From positions 1 through 64,000 of the forward strand of contig NZ_JANCPR020000030.1 of assembly GCF_028657195.3 (NCBI RefSeq): DNA of 64,000 nt. Direction: 5' to 3'. Made by a program: the position numbers and the translations under genes. The notes under the pieces are model-generated. The model was not told the DNA's origin, made no database searches, and was given only the letters and a program-made list of their open reading frames with translations. Below are positions 1-7,257 of the stretch, in pieces. The DNA is from Streptomyces iconiensis (GTDB taxonomy: Bacteria; Actinomycetota; Actinomycetes; Streptomycetales; Streptomycetaceae). Position 1 is the first letter of the stretch. Every line of letters starts with the position of its first letter.

Positions 1-423
1 GGGTGAGGGGCGGGTGCCGCTGACGCTGCCGACCATCACGATCGCGACGAAAACCGGCTGTTCGCGCATGTGCGGGTGGGCGGCGCGGGACAGGTGGAGG
101 GGTGCGAGGAGGTTGAGTTCGATGATGCGGGTGTGGTGGCGGGCCTCGCCCTCGGCCAGGGGGCGGAAGGGGGTGCCGCCCGCGTTGTTCACCAGGACGT
201 CGAGTGCGCCGTGTTCGCGCCGGACGCGGGCGCAGAACTCCTGCGCGGCTTCGGGGTCCCGTACATCGAGGGCGAGGTACCGGGCCGTGCGGCCCTCCGC
301 CTCGACCGGCTGGTCGGGCTCGTTGCGCCCGCACACCACGACATCGGCGCCTTCGCGCAGGAACGCACGCGCGATACCGGCCCCGACGCCCCGCGTTCCT
401 CCCGTAACGACCGCCACACTCAT
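1..423 (-). CDS. SDR family oxidoreductase, partial (runs off left edge)
   Basis: This is the N-terminal 141 codons of a short-chain dehydrogenase/reductase; the rest lies beyond base 1. The protein opens MSVAVVTGGTRGVGAG, the TGxxxGxG Rossmann loop that binds NAD(P), and carries the structural NNAG motif near residues 88-91. The active-site serine/YxxxK part is not in the window. It is divergent from echA20 and shares a 131-bp promoter region with it. In Mycobacterium tuberculosis SDR genes sit in the same position beside echA20/ipdAB, so a role in steroid ring C/D degradation is inferred. The substrate is unknown. Confidence 0.85.
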   Translation of the reverse strand, partial: MSVAVVTGGTRGVGAGIARAFLREGADVVVCGRNEPDQPVEAEGRTARYLALDVRDPEAAQEFCARVRREHGALDVLVNNAGGTPFRPLAEGEARHHTRIIELNLLAPLHLSRAAHPHMREQPVFVAIVMVGSVSGTRPSP

Positions 424-514
424 GCGCGTTCCTTCCGTCGGATGCCAGGCGCGGGCCGTTGGCTGTCAGGCACAGACCGCCTCTTCTCATGGAGCGCTCA
501 CGCTGCTAGCTTCT

Positions 515-534
515 CACCAAACAAACGTTAGGTG
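515..534. promoter_or_regulatory. Imperfect palindrome, candidate operator for SDR/echA20 promoters
   Basis: An inverted repeat of the form CACCxAAC-N4-GTTxGGTG (7 of 10 positions in each half symmetric) lies 20 bp before the echA20 start, in the divergent SDR/echA20 region. The ACNNNNGT core is the kind of site TetR regulators bind. A TetR gene follows the ipd operon, so autoregulation of this operon is a reasonable inference. Confidence 0.4.
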
Positions 535-554
535 GAAAGGTAGCTGATCCCGCC

Positions 555-1307
555 ATGACTGTCTCCACCTCCAGCCCACGCGACGGCGTCGCGGTGGTCA
601 CCGTCGACCATCCACCGGTCAACGCGCTTCCGGTGAAGGGCTGGTACGAACTGGCCGACGCCGTACGCGCCGCCGGTCGCGACAGGGCGCACAACGCCGT
701 CGTCCTCACCAGCGCGGGCAGAGGCTTCAACGCCGGCGTGGACATCAAGGAGATGCAGCGCACCGAAGGACACGAGGCGCTGATCGGCGCCAACAGGGGC
801 TGCGCCGAGGCGTTCGCCGCCGTGTACGAGTGCGAGGTCCCGGTGATCGCCGCTGTGCACGGGCACTGCCTCGGCGGCGGTATCGGGCTCGTCGGGAACG
901 CGGACGCGATCGTGGCCACCGAGGACGCGACCTTCGGGCTGCCCGAACTGGACAGGGGCGCGCTCGGAGCCGCCACCCATCTCGCGCGCCTCGTGCCCCA
1001 CCACCTCATGCGGGCCCTGTACTACACGGGACAGACCGTCACGGCACGGGAGTTGGAGCGCCACGGCTCGGTGTGGGCGCTCGCGCCCGACCGGGAGGCG
1101 CTGACGGAGGCCGCACTGGAGCTGGCCTCGCGGATCGCGGCGAAGGACGGCTCGCTGATCCGGCTGGCCAAGGAGGCCATCAACGGCATCGACCCCGTCG
1201 ACGTACGCCGCAGCTACCGCTTCGAACAGGGCTTCACCTTCGAGGCGAACCTCTCCGGCATCGCGGACCGGCACCGCGACGCCTTCGTACGCACCGAGGG
1301 GAAGTGA
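555..1307 (+). CDS. echA20: Enoyl-CoA hydratase family hydrolase, EchA20-type
   Basis: This is a 250-residue crotonase-fold protein. The oxyanion-hole segments are visible: a first one around GRGFNAGVDIKEM (residues 56-68) and the second, HGHCLGGGIGLVGNAD, around residue 100. In mycobacteria EchA20 opens steroid ring D by hydrolysing the bicyclic HIEC-CoA ketone. The assignment here rests on crotonase features plus its place directly before ipdA-ipdB-ipdC, which matches the Rv3550-Rv3553 order. The stop is only 5 bp before ipdA, so the four genes form one operon. A generic enoyl-CoA hydratase is the alternative. Confidence 0.85.
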   Translation: MTVSTSSPRDGVAVVTVDHPPVNALPVKGWYELADAVRAAGRDRAHNAVVLTSAGRGFNAGVDIKEMQRTEGHEALIGANRGCAEAFAAVYECEVPVIAAVHGHCLGGGIGLVGNADAIVATEDATFGLPELDRGALGAATHLARLVPHHLMRALYYTGQTVTARELERHGSVWALAPDREALTEAALELASRIAAKDGSLIRLAKEAINGIDPVDVRRSYRFEQGFTFEANLSGIADRHRDAFVRTEGK

Positions 1308-1312
1308 TCCGG

Positions 1313-2167
1313 ATGGCTCACGACAAGACGCTCACACCCGACCAGTTCGCCGCCCGTATCGAGTCCGGCATGACCCTCGGCATCGGCGGCTGGGGCGCGC
1401 GGCGCAAACCGATGGCGCTGGTGAGGGCGCTGCTGCGCACGGACGTCAAGGATCTGACCGTCGTCAGCCCGGGCGGGCCCGATGTGGGGCTGCTGGCGGC
1501 GGCGGGGCGCGTGCGCAAGCTGATCGCGCCGTTCGTGACGCTGGACTCCGTACCGCTGGAGCCCCACTTCCGCACCGCGCGCCAAGGCGGCGCGATCGAG
1601 TTCGAGGAGTGGGACGAGGCGATGTTCCTGTGGGGGCTGACGGCGGCGGCCAACAGGCTGCCGTTCATGCCGATACGGGCCGGGCTCGGCTCGGACGTGA
1701 TGACCACCAACCCCCGCCTGCGCACGGTCACTTCGCCCTACGAGGACGGCGAGGAGCTGCTCGCGGCGCCCGCGCTGCGCTTCGATGCCGCACTCGTCCA
1801 CATGAACAGGGCCGACCGCCGCGGCAACGCGCAGTGCCTCGGCCCCGACCCGTACTTCGACGGGCTGTTGAGCGAGGCGGCCGACCGTACGTACGTCTCG
1901 TGCGAGCAGCTCGTCGACCGCTTCGAAGGCCCGCCGCAGAGCCTCGTGGTGCAGCGCCAGAACGTCGCGGGTGTCGTACAGGCCCCGAACGGCGCGCACT
2001 TCACCAGCTGTGTGCCCGACTACGAGCGCGACGAGGCTTTCCAGCGCGCCTACGTGAAGGCGGCGGCAGAACCCGAGGAGTGGCAGGCGTTCGAGCGGCG
2101 CTTCCTGTCGGGGGACGAGGACGCCTACCAACGGGCCGTTGACACCTTCCGGGAGGAGAACCAGTGA
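1313..2167 (+). CDS. ipdA: CoA-transferase-fold ring-opening hydrolase, alpha subunit IpdA
   Basis: This 284-residue protein has the CoA-transferase alpha-subunit fold, with the N-terminal glycine-rich GMTLGIGGWGARRKP and PGGPDVG segments. IpdAB of mycobacteria and rhodococci is not a true CoA-transferase: it hydrolytically opens the last steroid ring (ring C) of COCHEA-CoA. The length fits the family (about 290). The ATG at 1313 was chosen because it follows the echA20 stop closely and begins at the family N-terminus (MAHDKTLTPDQ). Its stop overlaps the ipdB GTG by four bases, which suggests translational coupling of the two subunits. Confidence 0.88.
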   Translation: MAHDKTLTPDQFAARIESGMTLGIGGWGARRKPMALVRALLRTDVKDLTVVSPGGPDVGLLAAAGRVRKLIAPFVTLDSVPLEPHFRTARQGGAIEFEEWDEAMFLWGLTAAANRLPFMPIRAGLGSDVMTTNPRLRTVTSPYEDGEELLAAPALRFDAALVHMNRADRRGNAQCLGPDPYFDGLLSEAADRTYVSCEQLVDRFEGPPQSLVVQRQNVAGVVQAPNGAHFTSCVPDYERDEAFQRAYVKAAAEPEEWQAFERRFLSGDEDAYQRAVDTFREENQ

Positions 2168-2928
2168 CGACAGCGGCATCGACGGCCACCCGTGCCGAGG
2201 TCTGCGCCGTCGCCTGCGCCGAGGCGTGGCGCGGCGACGGGGAGATCCTGGCGGCCCCCATGGGCGTGGTACCCGGCATCGGAGCGCGCCTGGCGCGGCT
2301 CACCTTCAGCCCCGACCTGCTGCTCACCAACGGTGAGGCGCTGCTGCTGTCCGACCCGCTGGACCCGCAGAGCGTGGAGGGCTGGCTGCCGTACGCCAAG
2401 CACCTCCAGATGGTCGCGGGCGGCAAGCGGCACGTGATGATGGGCGCCAGCCAGATCGACCGGTACGGCAACCAGAACATCTCGTGCATCGGTGACTGGG
2501 CCCGCCCCAAGCGGCAGTTGCTCGGCTCGCGCGGAGCGCCGGCGAACACGCTCAACAACCCCACCTCGTACTGGGTGCCCAAGCACTCGGCGCGGGTGTT
2601 CGTGGAGCGCGTCGACATGGTCAGCGGCGTCGGCTACGACCGCGCTGCGGAGGCCGGCCCGTCCGCGACCCGCTTCCACGGGCTGCGGCGCGTCGTCACC
2701 GACCTGGCCGTACTCGACTTCGCGACGCCAGACCACCGTATGCGCCTGGTCAGCGTGCATCCCGGGGTGAGCGTGGCGGAGGTACGGGAGCGTACGGGCT
2801 TCGCGCCGGACCTCCCCGAGGGCCCTGACGCGGTGCCGTACACCCGCGAGCCGACGCCGGAGGAACTGCGGCTGATCCGCGACGTGCTGGACCCGCGGCG
2901 CGTCCGCGAACGCGAGGTCCCGGCATGA
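2164..2928 (+). CDS. ipdB: CoA-transferase-fold ring-opening hydrolase, beta subunit IpdB
   Basis: This 254-residue beta partner of IpdA starts at a GTG that overlaps the ipdA stop (GTGA). It contains the beta-subunit landmarks PMGVVPGIGARLA, LLLTNGEALL and the NQNISCIGDW segment. With IpdA it would form the heteromeric enzyme that hydrolyses COCHEA-CoA in the degradation of steroid rings C and D. The length matches mycobacterial IpdB (about 250). The gene ends in an ATGA overlap with ipdC. Confidence 0.88.
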   Translation: MTTAASTATRAEVCAVACAEAWRGDGEILAAPMGVVPGIGARLARLTFSPDLLLTNGEALLLSDPLDPQSVEGWLPYAKHLQMVAGGKRHVMMGASQIDRYGNQNISCIGDWARPKRQLLGSRGAPANTLNNPTSYWVPKHSARVFVERVDMVSGVGYDRAAEAGPSATRFHGLRRVVTDLAVLDFATPDHRMRLVSVHPGVSVAEVRERTGFAPDLPEGPDAVPYTREPTPEELRLIRDVLDPRRVREREVPA

Positions 2929-4118
2929 CGGCCCCTCCACCGCGGCCCTCGCCGCACGAGCCGGCGCCGCACGAACCGGCGCCGCACGAACCGGCGTCGC
3001 ACGAGGCTCCGTCGCACGAGGCTCCGACGCTCTCCACGCCGCTGACCGCACTGACCGGGGTGCGCCATCCGCTCGTGCAGACCGGTATGGGCTGGGTGGC
3101 CGGTCCGCGGCTGGTCTCCGCGACGGCACGCGCCGGAGCCCTGGGCATCCTGGCCTCGGCGACGATGACGCTGCCCCAACTGCGCGACGCCGTACGGGAG
3201 GTGAAGTCCCGTACGGACGCGCCGTTCGGCGTCAACCTGCGCGCCGACGCGGGAGACGCGGGCGAACGGGTGCGGCTGCTCATCGACGAGGGCGTACGCG
3301 TCGCGTCGTTCGCGCTGGCCCCCTCGCGGGAGCTGATCGGACGGCTCAAGGACGCCGGTGTCGTCGTGATCCCCTCCATCGGCGCCGTCAGGCACGCGCA
3401 GAAGGTCGCCGAGTGGGGCGCCGACGCCGTACTCGTCCAGGGCGGCGAGGGCGGCGGCCACACAGGGCAGGTCGCCACCTCCGTGCTGCTGCCGCAGGTC
3501 GTGGACGCCGTGGACATCCCCGTCATCGGCGCGGGCGGCTTCTACGACGGACGCGGGCTGGCCGCCGCGCTCTGCTACGGGGCAGCGGGCGCCGCCATGG
3601 GCACCCGCTTCCTCCTCACCCAGGAGTCGACGGTGCCCGACGCCGTCAAGCAGCGCTACCTCGCCGCGAAGGTCACCGATGTCACGGTCACCACCAAGGT
3701 GGACGGCCTGCCCCACCGGATGCTGCGCAGCGAGATGGTCGCCGCGCTGGAGTCCTCGGGCCGCACCGTCTCCCTCGCACGGGCGCTGCGCCACGCCGCG
3801 GCCTTCCGCAAGCTGTCCGGGCTCTCCTGGCCCGCCATGCTGCGCGACGGCCGCGCGCTGCGCCACGGCAAAGACCTCACGCTCAGTCAGATGCTGCTCG
3901 CCGCCAACACGCCCATGCTGCTCAAGGCCGCCATGGTCGAGGGCCGCACCGACGCCGGAGTGATGGCATCGGGCCAGGTGGCCGGCCTCATCGGGGATCT
4001 GCCCACGGTCGCCGACGTGGTGGAGTCCACGGTCACGCAGGCGGCCCGCGTCCTGCGTGCCCTCGCGTTGGCGGGGGACGGCTCCGTGTCCCCCTCCGCG
4101 CCTGCTGCCCGTCCCTGA
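2925..4118 (+). CDS. ipdC: NAD(P)H-dependent flavin oxidoreductase IpdC (nitronate monooxygenase family)
   Basis: This is a 397-residue FMN-dependent TIM-barrel protein of the 2-nitropropane dioxygenase family. It has VQTGMGWVAGPRLVSA at the start of the barrel, GGEGGGHTG near residue 180 and a phosphate-binding IGAGGFYDGRG. In mycobacteria the homologue in this position, IpdC, oxidises the 5-hydroxy-HIC-CoA intermediate of ring C/D breakdown. The first 45 residues are an unusual low-complexity tract of HEPAP/HEAPS repeats. The gene overlaps ipdB by ATGA and ends the operon. Confidence 0.85.
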   Translation: MTAPPPRPSPHEPAPHEPAPHEPASHEAPSHEAPTLSTPLTALTGVRHPLVQTGMGWVAGPRLVSATARAGALGILASATMTLPQLRDAVREVKSRTDAPFGVNLRADAGDAGERVRLLIDEGVRVASFALAPSRELIGRLKDAGVVVIPSIGAVRHAQKVAEWGADAVLVQGGEGGGHTGQVATSVLLPQVVDAVDIPVIGAGGFYDGRGLAAALCYGAAGAAMGTRFLLTQESTVPDAVKQRYLAAKVTDVTVTTKVDGLPHRMLRSEMVAALESSGRTVSLARALRHAAAFRKLSGLSWPAMLRDGRALRHGKDLTLSQMLLAANTPMLLKAAMVEGRTDAGVMASGQVAGLIGDLPTVADVVESTVTQAARVLRALALAGDGSVSPSAPAARP

Positions 4119-4130
4119 CACCGCACATCC

Positions 4131-4195
4131 GGTCCACAGGTCGCTGTGAGCCTGCGGGTCCCGGGTCCACAGGCCGTGGGCCTGCGGGTCGCGGG
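4131..4195. repeat. Two tandem ~33-bp repeats in the ipdC-tetR gap
   Basis: Copies at about 4131-4163 and 4164-4195 share GGTCCACAGG and GCCTGCGGGTC blocks, and the GCGGGTC part continues degenerately to about 4230. They fill most of the 144-bp gap between ipdC and the TetR gene. A decayed local duplication or a regulatory leader are both possible. Confidence 0.55.
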
Positions 4196-4262
4196 TTCGC
4201 GGGGTCGCGGGTCTCCAGGTCCGCCGTCGGCCGGTTCGTGGGCTGCGGCTAGGCTGCGCCGC

Positions 4263-4832
4263 ATGAGCGCCCCCGTCGATCCCGCCCAGCAGCGCAGAGT
4301 GATCCTGCGGGGTACGGCCGCCGCGCTGCGCGAGCGGGGAACCGGTGCGGGGATGGCGGACATCGCGCGGGCCGCCGGAGTGGGGCGGGCGACGCTCTAC
4401 AGGCACTTCGCCACCCGCGAGGCGCTGCTGGAGGAGCTGTCGCAGTTCTCCGCCGACGAGTGCGTACGCGCCGTGCGGGACGCGGTGCGTGCGGGCGGGG
4501 AGTTGCGCGCGACGGTACTGCGGGCCACGCGGGCACTGCTCGCGGTGGGACGTGAGTACTGGACGCTGGTCTCCACGGGCCCCGCCGAGGGGCCGAGCAC
4601 GCGGGAGCTGGCGGTGGCGGGGCCGCTGGTCGAGCTGGCCGCACGGGGACAGCGCGAGGGCGCCTTCCGCACGGACCTGACGGCCGAGCGGCTGGGCGCG
4701 ATGCACGGGGTGCTCATCCAGGGCGCGCTGCTGTACCCGCAGCTGATCGGCGCCTCGCTGGAGGAGGCGGCGGAGTCTGTGACGCGGCTGTATCTCGACG
4801 GGGCCGCCACGGTGTCCGCCGAACAGCGCTGA
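4263..4832 (+). CDS. TetR family transcriptional regulator
   Basis: This is a 189-residue repressor-type protein with a TetR helix-turn-helix at residues 30-52 (MADIARAAGVGRATLYRHFA), followed by an all-helical ligand domain. It reads in the same direction as the ipd operon, 144 bp downstream. It does not resemble KstR2, the mycobacterial regulator of the ring C/D genes, beyond the generic TetR fold, so its target is uncertain. Control of the palindrome before echA20 is an inference from position. The ATG at 4263 begins the conserved domain; an upstream in-frame GTG would add repeat-derived sequence. Confidence 0.8.
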   Translation: MSAPVDPAQQRRVILRGTAAALRERGTGAGMADIARAAGVGRATLYRHFATREALLEELSQFSADECVRAVRDAVRAGGELRATVLRATRALLAVGREYWTLVSTGPAEGPSTRELAVAGPLVELAARGQREGAFRTDLTAERLGAMHGVLIQGALLYPQLIGASLEEAAESVTRLYLDGAATVSAEQR

Positions 4833-4999
4833 GGGCTCCACCGAACGCGTTCATCCGACGAGTCCGCATTTCCCCCCTATGTGACGGGGGTTAAAACTGG
4901 CACGGTCTGGAACTCTCCCATCCCGCGTCGCCGCACCAGGCTGTCCACGGCGCGTGCAGTACGTCGCGGGTACCGCCCGGCGACGGATCCGGAGGACGC

Positions 5000-5824
5000 A
5001 TGGCCACCAGGAAGAACCTTGTCGTCGACCGTACGAGTCTCGCTCACAAGGTCCGCTACGCCCTCGTGCACCCGCAGCGGATTCCCCGATACGCCAGGCG
5101 GGCGGCGCGCGACCGCTGGCTCGCCTTCAAGCACCGCGACCACGTGAGCTACTACCGCGCGGTCATGGCCTCGGACACCCGGCGCAACCCCGAGGCAGCC
5201 GTCGGCAGCGACACGCATGAGCGCTGGCTGGCGCTGGGCGAGCTGCAGTTCACCTATCTCAAGCAGCACGGGCTCAGTCAGCGGGCCCGGATGCTCGACA
5301 TCGGCTGCGGCAATCTGCGGGCGGGGTGGCGCTTCATCGAGTACCTCGATCCTGGCCACTACTACGGCATCGACATCTCGCCCGACATCCTCATCTCGGC
5401 GAAGCGGACCGTCGCCGCTCGGGGCCTCCAGAGCAAGCTGCCCCATCTGACGCTCACCAAGGACCTCACGCTCGACTTTCTGCCCGACGCGCACTTCGAT
5501 GTTGTGCACGCGCACAGTGTCTTCTCGCACTCGCCCATCGAGGTCATCGACGAGTGCTTCGCGCATGTGGGGCGTGTGCTGGCGCCCCACGGCTTTTTCG
5601 ACTTCACGTTCGATCGCACTACTGGGGTTGAGCATCAGGTTCTGCGTGAGGATTTTTACTATCGCACCGAGACGTTGGTGGCTCTGGCGGCTCGGCATGG
5701 TTTGCTTGCCCGCTTCATGGAGGACTGGGAGACGCGGGGGCATGGGCAGTCGAAGATCCGGGTTACGGCGGCGGAGTCGGCTCGCCGTTTCCTGACCGGC
5801 CCGTCCCCGGCCTCCCGTTCCTAA
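5000..5824 (+). CDS. Class I SAM-dependent methyltransferase
   Basis: This 274-residue protein carries methyltransferase motif I, MLDIGCGNLRAG, near residue 98, then the acidic YYGIDIS loop and a motif IV-like HFDVVHAHSVFSH stretch. The N-terminal 60 residues are rich in Arg and Lys and could bind a polymer or membrane surface. The substrate is not identifiable. The ATG follows a GGAGG at good spacing. From about codon 203 to 240 codon use shifts to many T-ending codons, unlike the rest of the gene. It stands alone between the TetR gene and the kshB end. Confidence 0.75.
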   Translation: MATRKNLVVDRTSLAHKVRYALVHPQRIPRYARRAARDRWLAFKHRDHVSYYRAVMASDTRRNPEAAVGSDTHERWLALGELQFTYLKQHGLSQRARMLDIGCGNLRAGWRFIEYLDPGHYYGIDISPDILISAKRTVAARGLQSKLPHLTLTKDLTLDFLPDAHFDVVHAHSVFSHSPIEVIDECFAHVGRVLAPHGFFDFTFDRTTGVEHQVLREDFYYRTETLVALAARHGLLARFMEDWETRGHGQSKIRVTAAESARRFLTGPSPASRS

Positions 5825-5825
5825 T

Positions 5826-5920
5826 GGGGGCTTCGCCCCCTTGCCCCCGTTGGCCTCGCCGGCCGGGCGTCGGGGGGCGCTGCCCCCCAACAGCCCCCCC
5901 GCCAAAAGGGGCTTCGCCCC
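5826..5920. terminator. Cluster of short GC hairpins after the methyltransferase
   Basis: Three consecutive hairpins occur: GGGGGCTTCGCCCCC (5826-5840), GGGGGGCGCTGCCCCCC (5872-5888) and GGGGCTTCGCCCC (5908-5920). They lie between convergent genes (methyltransferase and kshB) and could end transcription from both sides. Such CTTCG-loop hairpins are common intergenic repeats in Streptomyces. Confidence 0.6.
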
Positions 5921-6022
5921 CTCTGGACTCCCCCACCCCGCGTGGGGGCCTGCCCTGGAGTTCTGTCCGCGTTCCTGTCTGGTCAGAGGCACTTCTAGGT
6001 GGGGCCTGATCGGGGGACTCAT

Positions 6023-7042
6023 TCAGTCGTATGACACGCTGACGCGTCCCGAGGTGGGCGTGGCCTGGCAGGCCAGGACGTAGCCGTCCTTCGTGTCCTC
6101 GTCGGTCAGCACGCCGGTGGTCCGCTGCACGACCTCTCCGTCGAGCACACGGCAGGCGCAGGCGCCGCAGGAGCCCTCGCGGCAGGAGTAGGGCGGGTCG
6201 AGTCCCTCGCCGATCAGGGTGTCCAGCAATGTGGTGGACCGCGGCCAGTCCAACTCTCTTTTTACGCCGTCCAGTTCGAGCAGCAGGTCGGCGTTGCCCG
6301 TGGTGGGCGGGGTGGGGTCCGGGGGCTCTGCGAAGGCGTCACCCGACAGTGAGGTGAAGACCTCCCGGTGCAGCCGGGCCCTGGGGACACCTAGGCCGCG
6401 CAGGGCGGTGGCCGCGGCATCCGTCAAGGGTGGGGGGCCGCACAGGTAGGTGTCGTAGGTGGCGTATGGCGCACTCAGCTTGGCCAGCGCGGGGACGGTG
6501 GGCAGGCCCTGTACGGACTCCAGCCAATGGTGGACCAGCAGCCTGGCGGGGAAGCGGGCGGCCAGCTCCCGCAGTTCGCGGGCGAAGATGACGGAGGACT
6601 CGTCACGGTTCGCGTATACGAGGACGACCGGCGCACTCTCCTCTTCCAGTGCCGCCCGTGCCAGCGCCAGGACGGGTGTGATGCCGCTCCCTCCCGCGAC
6701 CAGCAGCACGCCCTCCCCCGGCGGTCGCAGGGTGAAGGCCCCCGAGGGCGGCAGCACGCTCAGTTCCAGGCCGGCACACGCCTCGTCGCACAGCCACGTG
6801 GACGCCGCCCCGCCGGGCACGCGCTTGACGGTGATACGGGGCTCGGGCGCGACCCGCGAGAAGGAGTAGCAGCGCGCGCCGCCCCCGGGCAGCCGTACGG
6901 TGAGGAACTGGCCCGGGAGCGGCCGGAGTTCGGGCCCGGGTGCCTCGGTGCGCAGCTCCAGGCTGACGGCGTCGGCCGTCTCCCGCACCACCCGCGTGAC
7001 CCGCACGGTCAGCGGCCTACTCCCCATCGGCGGGCTCCGCAT
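6023..7042 (-). CDS. kshB: 3-ketosteroid-9-alpha-hydroxylase reductase KshB
   Basis: This is a 339-residue electron-transfer protein with an FAD-binding domain (RCYSFS near residues 57-62), an NAD-binding domain (LLVAGGSGITPV) and a C-terminal plant-type 2Fe-2S ferredoxin domain. The iron-sulfur ligands are C287, C292, C295 and C325 (C-x4-C-x2-C-x29-C). It passes electrons from NADH to the Rieske oxygenase KshA, which lies two genes upstream in the same operon. The start at 7042 has a GGAGGT eight bases upstream; an ATG at 7027 is possible. Its start overlaps the preceding small gene. Confidence 0.88.
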   Translation of the reverse strand: MRSPPMGSRPLTVRVTRVVRETADAVSLELRTEAPGPELRPLPGQFLTVRLPGGGARCYSFSRVAPEPRITVKRVPGGAASTWLCDEACAGLELSVLPPSGAFTLRPPGEGVLLVAGGSGITPVLALARAALEEESAPVVLVYANRDESSVIFARELRELAARFPARLLVHHWLESVQGLPTVPALAKLSAPYATYDTYLCGPPPLTDAAATALRGLGVPRARLHREVFTSLSGDAFAEPPDPTPPTTGNADLLLELDGVKRELDWPRSTTLLDTLIGEGLDPPYSCREGSCGACACRVLDGEVVQRTTGVLTDEDTKDGYVLACQATPTSGRVSVSYD

Positions 7043-7253
7043 CCGTCCCCACCTCCAACGTCCCCTCCCGCACGGCGCGCTCGATGGAGGAGCGCAGCCC
7101 GGTGCAGACGGCTGTCAGGGCGCTGTCGCGTCCCGCCAGTTCCGGGCAGCGGTCGGTGGGCCGGGTCCACTGGACGGTGGTGTGCGGCAGACTGCGCTTC
7201 TCCACCAGCACCTCGTTCCCGCAGGCGCCGCACTCGACGGGCCGCATGCTCAT
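7017..7253 (-). CDS. Small four-cysteine protein of the ksh operon
   Basis: This 78-residue protein lies between kshA (4-bp gap) and kshB (26-bp overlap), so it is co-translated with the hydroxylase. It opens MSMRPVECGACGNEV with a CxxC knuckle (C8, C11), and two further cysteines at C36 and C50 could complete a zinc- or iron-binding site. No signal peptide or membrane segment is seen. The family is not recognised. Its place between oxygenase and reductase suggests an accessory role in assembly or electron transfer, but this is inference. Confidence 0.75.
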   Translation of the reverse strand: MSMRPVECGACGNEVLVEKRSLPHTTVQWTRPTDRCPELAGRDSALTAVCTGLRSSIERAVREGTLEVGTDAEPADGE

Positions 7254-7257
7254 GCCG

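Noticed and set aside
424..554. KstR or KstR2 operator before echA20
   Set aside because: Neither the AACAAGTT-type KstR core nor the AAGCAAG-N2-CTTGCTT KstR2 site was found; the palindrome present is different.
2634..4841. 735-codon open frame on the minus strand
   Set aside because: It is the antisense of ipdB, ipdC and tetR. Long antisense frames are expected at this GC content, and the sense genes have clear motifs and overlaps.
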